A stretch of 64,000 bases of DNA from Candidatus Margulisiibacteriota bacterium (GTDB lineage Bacteria; Margulisbacteria; WOR-1; O2-12-FULL-45-9; XYB2-FULL-48-7), in assembly GCA_041661965.1 (NCBI GenBank), contig JBAZTH010000003.1:79062-143061 (forward strand). Reading direction: 5' to 3'. Both the position numbers and the translations under genes were made by a program. Positions 52,200 through 59,773 of the stretch are shown in pieces (the first letter of the stretch is position 1; each line of letters starts with the position of its first letter). The notes beneath the pieces are model-generated. The model saw only the letters and a program-made list of their open reading frames with translations, searched no databases and was not told the origin of the DNA.

Positions 52200-52463
52200 T
52201 CACGAGTTTTATGAAACCTCTTGAAGGCCATATTTGTTTTAAACACCTTTTGAGCGGTTTGTCCCAGTGTTGAGAGAGGCAGATGCCTAAATAATGGCAC
52301 TGGATTAGAATAAAAATTCCGGATGGGGCGCGTTTCTCTTACCTTAAGAAAAACAGAAACGTGTCCGCCGCAGGCGGATGGCCGGACAAAGAAAATGGTC
52401 GCCAAGTAAACAAGCTGGGAGAAAGTAATCTGCGTATAGGCCATAAGCCAAGCGCTCTTTCCT

Positions 52464-52492
52464 TTGACAAGCCCCGTAGCATAGTTTATAAT
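52464..52492 (+). promoter_or_regulatory. Consensus sigma-70-type promoter of the arsR-dsrE operon
   Basis: TTGACA at 52464-52469, 17 bases, TATAAT at 52487-52492; the best promoter in the window. The ATG of the ArsR protein is ten bases downstream, so the 5' leader would be about four bases or less. Confidence 0.85.
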
Positions 52493-52502
52493 ATACGAAA
52501 CA

Positions 52503-52820
52503 ATGAAACAAATATATGAACTGCACGCTGATGTTTGCAAAACCCTGGCTAATCCCAAAAGGCTGGAGATAATTAATACCCTTGGCACGAAAGAGATGTC
52601 TTTCGGCGGCATCTTGGGTGTCTTAAAAATTAAAAAAGCCAACCTTTCCCAACATTTAGGCCTGATGCGCTCCAAAGGGATAGTTAAAACCAGAAGGGCT
52701 GGGGTCAATATTTATTATCGGATCGCCAACCCGAAGGTTATCAAGGCTTGCGATATCATGCGCGAAGTGTTGTTTGAGCAATTGTCCGAATCAAAGAAGT
52801 TGATCGGAAAGCTCAAGTAA
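52503..52820 (+). CDS. ArsR-family winged-helix transcriptional regulator
   Basis: A 105-residue ArsR/SmtB-fold repressor: an N-terminal helix (YELHADVCKTLANPKRLEII) and the wHTH LKIKKANLSQHLGLMRSKGIVKTRRAGVNIYYRI. The metal motif ELCVCDL of arsenic-type ArsR is missing. Two cysteines remain: C12 in helix 1 and C83 in helix 5. In persulfide-sensing relatives (SqrR/BigR) a Cys pair forms the sensor, and linkage to a DsrE protein fits sulfur control, but this is inference. It likely regulates its own consensus promoter. Confidence 0.85.
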   Translation: MKQIYELHADVCKTLANPKRLEIINTLGTKEMSFGGILGVLKIKKANLSQHLGLMRSKGIVKTRRAGVNIYYRIANPKVIKACDIMREVLFEQLSESKKLIGKLK

Positions 52821-52834
52821 AAGGAGGCGGGAAT

Positions 52835-53071
52835 ATGATGGGTTTTGGATCGATGAATGGGAATTGGTTCGGAGGAGGGTTTTTTATGATCGTAATCTGG
52901 ATCTTGCTTATTGTCGGCGTAGTGTTTTTTGTTCAATGGACCGCGGAACAGGCGAAGAAAACCGGGAATGGCTCCGGAAATGAGACTGCTTTGGATATTC
53001 TCAAGAAAAGATATGCCAAGGGTGAGATCAATAAAGAGGAATACGAGCAGAAAAAGAAAGACCTTGGTTAA
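52835..53071 (+). CDS. SHOCT-domain small membrane protein
   Basis: A 78-residue protein with one membrane segment (about 14-33) and a C-terminal SHOCT domain (ALDILKKRYAKGEINKEEYEQKKKDL). SHOCT modules are short helical oligomerisation elements in many small proteins. AAAGGAGG is upstream. The Gly/Phe/Trp-rich N terminus is common in such proteins of uncultured bacteria. Function unknown. Confidence 0.85.
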   Translation: MMGFGSMNGNWFGGGFFMIVIWILLIVGVVFFVQWTAEQAKKTGNGSGNETALDILKKRYAKGEINKEEYEQKKKDLG

Positions 53072-53085
53072 AGACGAGGACCTTC

Positions 53086-53664
53086 ATGAAAATCAGAGAA
53101 AGCGGCATGCCGGAGCAAGAGAGGTGGGAGACGTTCTTCTCCCCGGATGAAATCCTGCAAACTCTTGGTTTGGGCCCCGAAGTTATCGACGCGGTGGAGT
53201 TTGGTTGCGGTTACGGAACGTTCACCGTCCCGGCCGCCCGGCTAATCTCGGGAAAACTGTTTGCTTTCGACATCGAGCCGGAAATGATCGCGATCACAAA
53301 AGAGACGGCGGCCAGGCAAAGCGCGAACAACGTCGAGGCCCGGCTCCGCGATTTTATGGCTGACGGCACCGGTCTCAAGCCCGAAAGCGTTGATTACGCC
53401 ATGCTTTTTAATATTCTCCATCTTGAGAACCCGGTTGCGTTGCTGCTTGAGGCGAATAGGATCTTAAAGAAAAACGGCAAGATCGGAATTATCCATTGGA
53501 ATTATGATCCGGCGACTCCCCGCGGGCCATCAATGGCGATCCGCCCCCGGCCCGAACAGTGCCTTGAATGGGCGAAAGAAGCGGGCTTTAGCGAGCCAAA
53601 ACGATTTGATTTGAAGCCGTATCATTATGGGATAGTTATGTCAAAAAAAGGAGGAGAAAAATGA
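53086..53664 (+). CDS. SAM-dependent class I methyltransferase
   Basis: A 192-residue methyltransferase. Motif I is VEFGCGYGTFTVPAARL (near 42), FAFDIEPEMIAITKE is the acidic loop, and DYAMLFNILHLENPVALLLEANRILKKNGKIGIIHW is the C-terminal block typical of UbiE/ArsM-type enzymes. No extra Cys set required for ArsM is evident. It is followed by dsrE-like in an ATGA overlap. Substrate unknown. Confidence 0.85.
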   Translation: MKIRESGMPEQERWETFFSPDEILQTLGLGPEVIDAVEFGCGYGTFTVPAARLISGKLFAFDIEPEMIAITKETAARQSANNVEARLRDFMADGTGLKPESVDYAMLFNILHLENPVALLLEANRILKKNGKIGIIHWNYDPATPRGPSMAIRPRPEQCLEWAKEAGFSEPKRFDLKPYHYGIVMSKKGGEK

Positions 53665-53981
53665 AAATAGGTCTTATTATTTCGAGCAACGACGCGGAAA
53701 CCTGCTGGAATGCCCTTCGTTACGCTAACTTTAGTCTTGGGCAAAAAGATGAAGTTAAGGTCTTCCTGATGGGGAAAGGGGTCGAGTATCAAGCCATCAG
53801 TACGGATAAGTTCAACACCATTGAGCAAGCGGAAAAACTGTTGAGCGCTGGAGGGAAGATCCTGGCCTGCGGGACTTGCATCAAGTCGCGTAATCAGGCA
53901 GGGACGGAAATGTGTCCGATAAGCACGATGAAGGATATGTATGACCTTGTGAAAGAAAGTGACCGGGTCGTGACATTTTAG
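53661..53981 (+). CDS. DsrE/DsrF-like sulfur-relay family protein
   Basis: A 106-residue protein with the DsrE-fold layout: KIGLIISSNDAETCWNALRYANFSL, VKVFLMGKGVEYQ, and the Cys site GGKILACGTCIKSRN in the position of the active Cys of TusD/DsrE proteins, plus EMCPIS. Likely a sulfane-sulfur carrier or a sensor partner. Last gene of the ArsR operon. Confidence 0.85.
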   Translation: MKIGLIISSNDAETCWNALRYANFSLGQKDEVKVFLMGKGVEYQAISTDKFNTIEQAEKLLSAGGKILACGTCIKSRNQAGTEMCPISTMKDMYDLVKESDRVVTF

Positions 53982-54012
53982 ATAGCTTCTTTATGATCCA
54001 GGACCCCGTTTT

Positions 54013-55758
54013 TTACAAATCTTCCCCGTCTTTTAGGATCAGGAGGTCTCGGCAGGGGACGGTCCCTTCTCCGCCGGAAAAATCGAGTTCATTGGCGGCC
54101 AATAAATTAATGGCCGGTTGGAAAGGATTATGAGCCGGGTCGCTTTCTTTTTTAACCAGAAAACTGCCGGCCGGCAGCCCGGTCCAATCCTTACCGGGAG
54201 TTAAATGTTCCCGATGGTAATAATACCGGAAGCCGGCCAAATTGGCGGCGTAGACGATCCCTGGGCTAAGACAATTGTCGGCCAGGTGGACCAGTCCGTT
54301 GTCCAGGACCCGGTAGAGTTCGCTTAGGCCGGCGACGACTTCCAGGATGGTGTCGGCCGGGTTGCCGAACCCGAAAATTTTGGGGACGGTGATAAAGTCG
54401 AAAGACGCGCGCTCAAAAGGAAGAGCGCGGACATCGCCAACCCTCGTGCCGGGAGGCAAGAGCTCGTCGTTTATGATGTCGATCCCGACCGTTTTGGCCC
54501 CGAGTCGTCCGTAATATTCAAAGAAAGGGGTTTCATCCGGCGGGACCCGGCAGCCGACATCCAGGACTTTCAATCCGGGAAAAAGCCGGGCCAGCTCTTC
54601 ACCGAACCGGAAAGCTTGATTACCGAATCTGGGGAAGTAATAGCCCTGACATTCGTTCGTTAAGTCGGTGAGCTGTTCCCAGCCCGATTCGACCGAGGGG
54701 AGTCCTCGCAGTTTTTGTTGCCGGTGAATAAAAGCAGTCATTTGTTCGATCGCTGTTCGTTGGTCGGGGGCAAGTCGACCTCCTTTTTCCGTGCCGATCA
54801 TTACCAAGTCGTTGGGCGAGTTATTTATCAGGTCGCCGGAGTTAAGTTTGATATTCTGGCGAAAAGCCTCCGGCCAATCAACCGGGCCGTTCTTTTTCAG
54901 TTCGTTGATCTCACTGGCGCCGGGGAGTTTAACTTTCGGGCAAAGGGCCGCTTCGATCGCCAAAAGGGGATCGTAGCCGGCCGAGAGCTTGGCCGCGATC
55001 GCTTTCCCGTCCAATTTGATTAGGGGGAAGAAATGATTAATTATGAGATCGATATTTGAGTAATCGGCGAGAGTCCGAACCGTTTCGTCCGGCCAGGCTA
55101 GGGTCTCCCGGCAATAAATTTCCGCTGCTTTTTCCCACTCTGCTCTTGCCTTCGGATCGTATTGAAGCCGGCAGTCCCGGGCAATTCGCGCCGCCTTCAT
55201 GAAAGCAGTTGGACTTTCCTTGGTGAGCAAGGCCACGGTCAAAGTTAGATAGGTTGTTATTGTGGAAGATCGATTGGGTCTTTCTGCCCGGCGGAGGGTT
55301 TGTTCCGCCCAAAACAGGCGATTATTGTTGATGATCTTGGAGAGGCTGTGGGCGATTGAAGTGAGATGCCGTTCTCCGTCCGCCTCGACCAAGTCGAAAA
55401 ATGAGTTGATAACCGTTAACCCGGGGGCTGCTTCGAGCTTGGCCACTCCCTCCGCGATCGCCTCCGTTGCCGCGTGCCTAAAGGAGAGGTCGCCGATCTT
55501 GCCGGCCAGTTCGCACGCTCTGTTAAAAAGGGTGAGATCGCGGTTTGCCAGGCCGACCGTGGCCAAGGCCTCCGCCGCGTTATAGTAAAGCTCTTGGCGA
55601 AGGTCAGAATTCAGAGCCTCGGCAATTTTCAGCCCCCGGTTGATTGCCGCGAGTGAACCTCGTTTTGCCCCTTTTTCAATTGCGAAATTGGCTAGATGAT
55701 AGCTTTTATATGGATTGCTGAATCGATAATTGCCGAAACAGCTTGTTCTGGCGCGCAT
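54013..55758 (-). CDS. Helical-repeat protein with C-terminal methyltransferase domain
   Basis: A 581-residue protein, not named by me. Residues about 15-260 are helical pairs resembling HEAT/TPR-like repeats (AIEKGAKRGSLAAINRGLKIAEAL; ELYYNAAEALATVGLANRDL; ACELAGKIGDLSFRHAATEAIAEGV). Residues about 410-500 are a class I methyltransferase: LKVLDVGCRVPPDETPFFEYY, KTVGIDIINDE, GDVRALPFERASFDFITV, LSELYRVLDNGLVHLADN. The fusion suggests a large protein or complex as methylation target. A GGAGG site precedes the ATG. Substrate unknown. Confidence 0.7.
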   Translation of the reverse strand: MRARTSCFGNYRFSNPYKSYHLANFAIEKGAKRGSLAAINRGLKIAEALNSDLRQELYYNAAEALATVGLANRDLTLFNRACELAGKIGDLSFRHAATEAIAEGVAKLEAAPGLTVINSFFDLVEADGERHLTSIAHSLSKIINNNRLFWAEQTLRRAERPNRSSTITTYLTLTVALLTKESPTAFMKAARIARDCRLQYDPKARAEWEKAAEIYCRETLAWPDETVRTLADYSNIDLIINHFFPLIKLDGKAIAAKLSAGYDPLLAIEAALCPKVKLPGASEINELKKNGPVDWPEAFRQNIKLNSGDLINNSPNDLVMIGTEKGGRLAPDQRTAIEQMTAFIHRQQKLRGLPSVESGWEQLTDLTNECQGYYFPRFGNQAFRFGEELARLFPGLKVLDVGCRVPPDETPFFEYYGRLGAKTVGIDIINDELLPPGTRVGDVRALPFERASFDFITVPKIFGFGNPADTILEVVAGLSELYRVLDNGLVHLADNCLSPGIVYAANLAGFRYYYHREHLTPGKDWTGLPAGSFLVKKESDPAHNPFQPAINLLAANELDFSGGEGTVPCRDLLILKDGEDL

Positions 55759-55810
55759 AGGATCCTCCCGAATTTATTATCGGGAAGACTGGGCAGATAA
55801 TTTCAGCGCT

Positions 55811-56215
55811 TTATTTGCGACCCCCTTTTTCGAGCGCTTTATTGACGGCGATCATGATTACCCGGCTGCTCGATGAAGCGCCGGTGACCGCGTCGACCTT
55901 GGGAGATTGCGCTTTAATGATCCGGTCGACGGTCGCCAGCGCTTCGTAACCCGATCCGCTGTGTTGGTCGATGATCGTGATTTTGACGATCTTGTGCTTT
56001 TTGACGGTCACTTCCAGGCTGACGGTGTTGAGGAAATCGCCGTAACTGCCGGCGTATGTCCCGTCGGCGACTTTGGCCAGGCTGACGATGGCTGTCTTAT
56101 CCAGTGTCCCTTCGATCCGGTGGGCCATATTGACCAGCCGATAAACCAGGACCCCGAAACCGATCGCAACTAATAAGCAGATGATTCCCAGCGTGATGCC
56201 GATCTTTTTTAACAT
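55811..56215 (-). CDS. FMN-binding domain (FMN_bind) protein
   Basis: A 134-residue protein with one N-terminal membrane segment (about 7-27) and an FMN_bind domain (about 45-132). DAVTGASSSS near 108-117 is the [S/T]GA[S/T] flavinylation-type site, where FMN is attached covalently in RnfG/NqrC-like proteins. VKKHKIVKITIIDQHSGSGYE precedes it. It probably carries electrons outside or at the membrane. The neighbouring upstream gene encodes an iron-sulfur protein, 35 bases away. Confidence 0.85.
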   Translation of the reverse strand: MLKKIGITLGIICLLVAIGFGVLVYRLVNMAHRIEGTLDKTAIVSLAKVADGTYAGSYGDFLNTVSLEVTVKKHKIVKITIIDQHSGSGYEALATVDRIIKAQSPKVDAVTGASSSSRVIMIAVNKALEKGGRK

Positions 56216-56250
56216 GATTTTCTCCTTTGATAAACAGATAGCTGATTTTA

Positions 56251-57393
56251 CTACACACCCATAAGCTTGGCCAGCCAGGAAGTGTGGAGCTTCACCGCGT
56301 CATACTGGCAAAGCTCGTGACAGCAGAAACAATGGATGCAATTTTTCAGGTCGATAACGACCTTTTTGTCTTTCCCCTGATGAATCGTTTTGGCCGGACA
56401 GCTCTTCAGGCAGACCAGGCACTTCACGCATTTTTTCTGGTCGATCTCCGGGTTGACGGCGATGTAACGGGCGAGGAATCCGGCCACTCCCGGGAAACGT
56501 TTCAGGATCTTGTAGAGCTGATCGGGCCGCGCCCAATCAGTCCGGCGGAGTTCAGCTAAAGTCGCGCCGGCGATCTCGATCTGTTCGAGCGCCGCTACGC
56601 CAAGCCCGCGTTCGCCGGCGATCTGGATCATATCGATATCGCGCGGGTCGAAGCCGATCAGGTAAGCGGCGACGGTGTCGAGCGCCACGCCGTCGGGGGA
56701 GGCGATGATCGCTCCCAGTTGGCGCGGAGTCCCATGGCTGGGCCCGGCTCCTTCCATTCCGATGACCGCGTCCATGATCGTCAGTCCCGGCCGGCTGATC
56801 TGGAAAACATCGACCAGCAGATTGGCGAAATCGCGCGGATGAGGGGCGAGCCGGTGAAATTCGGTCTTGAAAAAGCCGGGGACACAGCCGAACATGTTCT
56901 TGATCGCTCCGGTGTAGAGGGTCATGCCGTGAGTTTTGATTTTAGGCAGGTCGATCACAAAGTCGGCGTTCAGGACCGGTCCGGCGATCGGCACTTCCGG
57001 CAGGAGTTGGCTGCCGCTCGGGCTTTTAACTTTGACGATCCCGCCTTGTTGGAAGAAAACCAGTTCGCCTCCCGCCGCTTCCGTTGCTTGTTTGATCCCC
57101 GCTTTTTCCAGCGAAGTGACGACGTTGGCGTGGGCGTTGCCCGGTGAATCGCCGACTAAAGCAATTCCTCCGGCCGCGACGACCGCTTTAACGACGGCAT
57201 ATATTATGGCGGGGTGGGTGGTGATTGCCAGCTCCGGGGCTTCACCCATCAGGCAGTTTGGTTTGATCAGTACCTTTTGGCCCGGTTTAATGAAAGCGGT
57301 AATTCCGCCGAACGGAGCGAGGGCGGCGGTAACTGCGGCGTCAACTTCAGCTTGTTCGTAACTGCCGCATTTAATTAATGAAACTTTAGCCAA
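56251..57393 (-). CDS. DUF362 protein with two 4Fe-4S ferredoxin motifs
   Basis: A 380-residue protein. The DUF362 domain (about 1-310) has [35 protein letters not shown] and [26 protein letters not shown]. The C terminus carries two 4Fe-4S motifs, [15 protein letters not shown] and [17 protein letters not shown] moved the start from ATG 57414 to TTG 57393, which overlaps the thrC stop and follows GAGG; the conserved [15 protein letters not shown] then directly follows it. The family is of unknown function but linked to redox systems. Confidence 0.85.
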   Translation of the reverse strand: MAKVSLIKCGSYEQAEVDAAVTAALAPFGGITAFIKPGQKVLIKPNCLMGEAPELAITTHPAIIYAVVKAVVAAGGIALVGDSPGNAHANVVTSLEKAGIKQATEAAGGELVFFQQGGIVKVKSPSGSQLLPEVPIAGPVLNADFVIDLPKIKTHGMTLYTGAIKNMFGCVPGFFKTEFHRLAPHPRDFANLLVDVFQISRPGLTIMDAVIGMEGAGPSHGTPRQLGAIIASPDGVALDTVAAYLIGFDPRDIDMIQIAGERGLGVAALEQIEIAGATLAELRRTDWARPDQLYKILKRFPGVAGFLARYIAVNPEIDQKKCVKCLVCLKSCPAKTIHQGKDKKVVIDLKNCIHCFCCHELCQYDAVKLHTSWLAKLMGV

Positions 57394-58432
57394 GTCTTTT
57401 CGCGACCTCTTCAATTTTGCAGGGGATGAAGGTTGGTTTGGTACCGAACATCAGGGCGTTGTCCGGGTCTTTGAGCCCGTGCCCGGTTAGAACGCAGACG
57501 ACGATCGAATCTTCTTTGACCTTGCCTGCTTTGGCTGCTTTGATCAGGCCCGCGACCGACGCGGCCGAGGCCGGTTCGGCAAAGACCCCTTCTTTGGCGG
57601 CGATCAATTGGTAAGCGGCGACGATTTCGCTGTCGGTCACGAGATTTATCTCTCCGCCTGATTCTTCAGCTGCCGCGACGGCGCTTTTCCAGCTGGCCGG
57701 GTTGCCGATCCGGATGGCGGTTGCCAGGGTCTCCGGCTTTTCGATCGGATGGCCGCGGACGATGGGGGCGGCCCCTTCGGCCTGGAAGCCCATCATCTTC
57801 GGCAGTGTTGAGATCTTGTTGGCGGCGAAATATTCTTTGTAACCTTTCCAGTAGGCGGTGATGTTCCCGGCGTTGCCGACCGGGATGAAGTGGTAGTCGG
57901 GGACGGCGTTCAGCTGGTCGCAGATCTCAAAGGCGCCGGTCTTTTGCCCCTCGATCCGGTAGGGGTTGATCGAATTGACGATCTCGACCGGGTATTTTTC
58001 CCCCATTTCCCTGACCAGGTCGAGCGCCTGGTCGAAGTTGCCGTCGACTTCAAAAACTTTCGCTCCGTGCATGATCGCCTGGGAAAGTTTGCCGAGGGCG
58101 ATCTTTCCTTTGGGAATAATAACAATGCAGTCGAGACCCGCCCGGGCCGAGTAGGCGGCCGCGGAGGCGGAAGTGTTGCCGGTCGAGGCGCAGATGACCG
58201 CCTGGCTGTTGTTCTCTTTGGCCTTGCTGATCGCCAGGGTCATGCCGCGGTCCTTGAACGATCCGGTCGGGTTCATCCCTTCGTATTTAAGGTAAACCTG
58301 ACAGCGGACCAAATCGCTTAAGTGGTTAGCCTTGATCAGCGGGGTATTTCCTTCGCCTAGGGCAATGACCGGGGTTTCGTCGGTTACGGGTAAATATTGG
58401 CGGTACTCTTCGATTAAACCTTTCCAAGCCAT
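57386..58432 (-). CDS. thrC: Threonine synthase
   Basis: PLP enzyme that converts O-phosphohomoserine to threonine. At 348 residues it belongs to the short (thrC type 1) class. The PLP lysine is K60 (GSFKDRGM). [19 protein letters not shown] is the phosphate loop and [18 protein letters not shown] follows. A GGAG site precedes the ATG. It is followed by the DUF362 gene, a physical link with no obvious pathway meaning. Confidence 0.95.
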   Translation of the reverse strand: MAWKGLIEEYRQYLPVTDETPVIALGEGNTPLIKANHLSDLVRCQVYLKYEGMNPTGSFKDRGMTLAISKAKENNSQAVICASTGNTSASAAAYSARAGLDCIVIIPKGKIALGKLSQAIMHGAKVFEVDGNFDQALDLVREMGEKYPVEIVNSINPYRIEGQKTGAFEICDQLNAVPDYHFIPVGNAGNITAYWKGYKEYFAANKISTLPKMMGFQAEGAAPIVRGHPIEKPETLATAIRIGNPASWKSAVAAAEESGGEINLVTDSEIVAAYQLIAAKEGVFAEPASAASVAGLIKAAKAGKVKEDSIVVCVLTGHGLKDPDNALMFGTKPTFIPCKIEEVAKRLG

Positions 58433-58456
58433 GGCGCATCTCCTTCAAAAATTCAT

Positions 58457-58484
58457 TTGTTTTAAGTATATCATATGTTACAAT
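58457..58484 (+). promoter_or_regulatory. Promoter of the 58522 lipoprotein gene
   Basis: TTGTTT (58457-58462), 16 bases, TACAAT (58479-58484) with an extended TG one base upstream. The leader is about 30 bases and holds a GGAGG site, a contrast to the leaderless promoters elsewhere. Confidence 0.5.
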
Positions 58485-58521
58485 AACTTAAGAATCCGCC
58501 CGGGTGACATGGAGGCTGATC

Positions 58522-59406
58522 TTGAAAAGAACTGTGCTGTTCGCCTTGTTGCTGTTAACGGCCGCCTTGATCGGTTGCGGGACCAGCTCAACTTCGTCTA
58601 CCGTCAACCAAGCGATCCAAACCACTCTCGATAACCAGACCGATTATTTTGATTTTGGTTCTTCCGACGCCGAGACCACCGGCGGCGTCACGGTTTTTCA
58701 GTCTTCCAGTGAATCATACAGTTGGTACCGCCATATTGGTTCGCCGGCTACTCCTGCTTATACCATCATTAGCCAGGACTCCGCCAACGCGGTCGTTAAA
58801 GTCGTTCGATCCGTCGAAGGGACCCTTTATTATCATTTGACCCCCGGTTCGGTCAAACGGGTGAAGTATTTTTCACAGGAGATCACCCGCTACGCCCAGC
58901 TGACTTCGGCCAATAACGGCACGACCTGGAGCCTGGCCCAACTTTCTCCGGCTGTCGCCAAATCAACTAAACAAACTCCGACTTTGGGGATCGGTTCCGT
59001 TCCCTGTGACGTGACGATGAGCAAAGTGGTCTTATCATCGGACGGCACGGTGATCGCTGAAGTGACGGTCGAAGCTTCGGTTGGCGGTCCCTGGATAAAT
59101 TTAAGCTCGATTCCCAAGGTTCGACGGGGAAGCACGATCGAAGTTACGGTTTATGCCGCCGCCGAGGGAGGCTATAAGCCGCTGGTCTATATCTGGCCGT
59201 CGTTAAAGACCGTTTTTCGCGCGCCGCTCAACAAAGAATCTCCGGCCGGGGTCTTTTCCGGCGCCGCTAATTTCTTGACCGTTTCTTCGACCGAGACGAC
59301 CGGGATCAAGCAATTATACATCGGGGTCTTTAACTCGGGGACCCTTTCCGACACGACCTCGCCGTACGATTACGGCGGCTGGCATTTGCTTTATCAGGTC
59401 GAGTAG
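58522..59406 (+). CDS. Predicted lipoprotein of unknown function
   Basis: A 294-residue exported protein. The signal peptide ends in a lipobox (ALIGCG, Cys near residue 19), followed by a Ser/Thr-rich linker. The rest is mostly beta strands with no familiar motif, so the binding partner is unknown. The TTG at 58522 is six bases after GGAGG and begins MKRTVLFALLLL; the upstream GTG at 58504 would add six residues and a less typical signal. It stands alone upstream of the SemiSWEET gene. Confidence 0.75.
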   Translation: MKRTVLFALLLLTAALIGCGTSSTSSTVNQAIQTTLDNQTDYFDFGSSDAETTGGVTVFQSSSESYSWYRHIGSPATPAYTIISQDSANAVVKVVRSVEGTLYYHLTPGSVKRVKYFSQEITRYAQLTSANNGTTWSLAQLSPAVAKSTKQTPTLGIGSVPCDVTMSKVVLSSDGTVIAEVTVEASVGGPWINLSSIPKVRRGSTIEVTVYAAAEGGYKPLVYIWPSLKTVFRAPLNKESPAGVFSGAANFLTVSSTETTGIKQLYIGVFNSGTLSDTTSPYDYGGWHLLYQVE

Positions 59407-59419
59407 AAAGGAGACCGGG

Positions 59420-59674
59420 GTGGACCGATTATTTTGGCTTGGGATCGCGGCCGGGACATTAACGACCGCCGCCTTTCTCCCGCAAGTTATAAAAACTATT
59501 TCAACCAGACACACCAAAGACATTTCCCTGTTAATGTACGTTCTTTTTTCTGTCGGACTTATTCTCTGGACCATCTACGGCCTTCAACTCGGCTCCTGGC
59601 CGGTTATTATCGCCAATTCCGTGACCCTTGTTCTTGCTTTTACTATCATTTACCTGAAGCTCAAGCACGGCTAG
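59420..59674 (+). CDS. SemiSWEET/PQ-loop family small sugar transporter
   Basis: An 84-residue protein with three membrane segments and the PQ motif of the family: GIAAGTLTTAAFLPQVIKTIST, then RHTKDISLLMYVLFSVG, then the last segment IIANSVTLVLAFTIIYLKLK. Bacterial SemiSWEETs dimerise and carry small sugars across the inner membrane. The GTG start follows the lipoprotein gene by 13 bases with an AAAGGAG site. A terminator follows. Confidence 0.9.
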   Translation: MDRLFWLGIAAGTLTTAAFLPQVIKTISTRHTKDISLLMYVLFSVGLILWTIYGLQLGSWPVIIANSVTLVLAFTIIYLKLKHG

Positions 59675-59686
59675 TTCTTGCCGTTC

Positions 59687-59715
59687 TAACCGCCCCGATT
59701 GGATCGGGGCGGTTA
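59687..59715 (+). terminator. Rho-independent terminator with shared stem
   Basis: Arms TAACCGCCCCGAT (59687-59699) and ATCGGGGCGGTTA (59703-59715), then AAAATTTT. The stem is the same as the hairpin at 19160-19192, over 40 kb away. Confidence 0.8.
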
Positions 59716-59733
59716 AAAATTTTATAACTTTTA

Positions 59734-59742
59734 TGTTATAAT
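59734..59742 (+). promoter_or_regulatory. Extended -10 promoter of the aminotransferase gene
   Basis: TG-T-TATAAT, hexamer at 59737-59742. The ATG lies 31 bases downstream with a GAAAGGA site, so this transcript has a leader. Confidence 0.6.
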
Positions 59743-59773
59743 CTAGATATCTTTTTATGAAAGGACTATCAAC

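Larger units (their letters stand above)
52036..52463. repeat. Palindrome-rich intergenic region
   Basis: The only gene-free stretch longer than 300 bases. Seen in it: a TAAGC microrepeat (52080-52104); a hairpin GGAAACC-T-GTCCCGATC-G-GATCGGGAC-GGTTTCC (52117-52150); a second of the same plan, GGAACC-T-GAGAAT-GA-ATTCTC-GGTTCC (52173-52199); arms CGTTTCT/AGAAACG (52331-52337, 52355-52361); and the palindrome TCCGCCG-C-AGGCGGA-like (52364-52378). No believable reading frame with start and domain was found. Confidence 0.75.

Noticed and set aside
52085..52708. 207-residue minus-strand frame over the gene-free region
   Set aside because: It spans palindromes and the arsR gene in antisense. No domain, start signal or conserved motif is visible.
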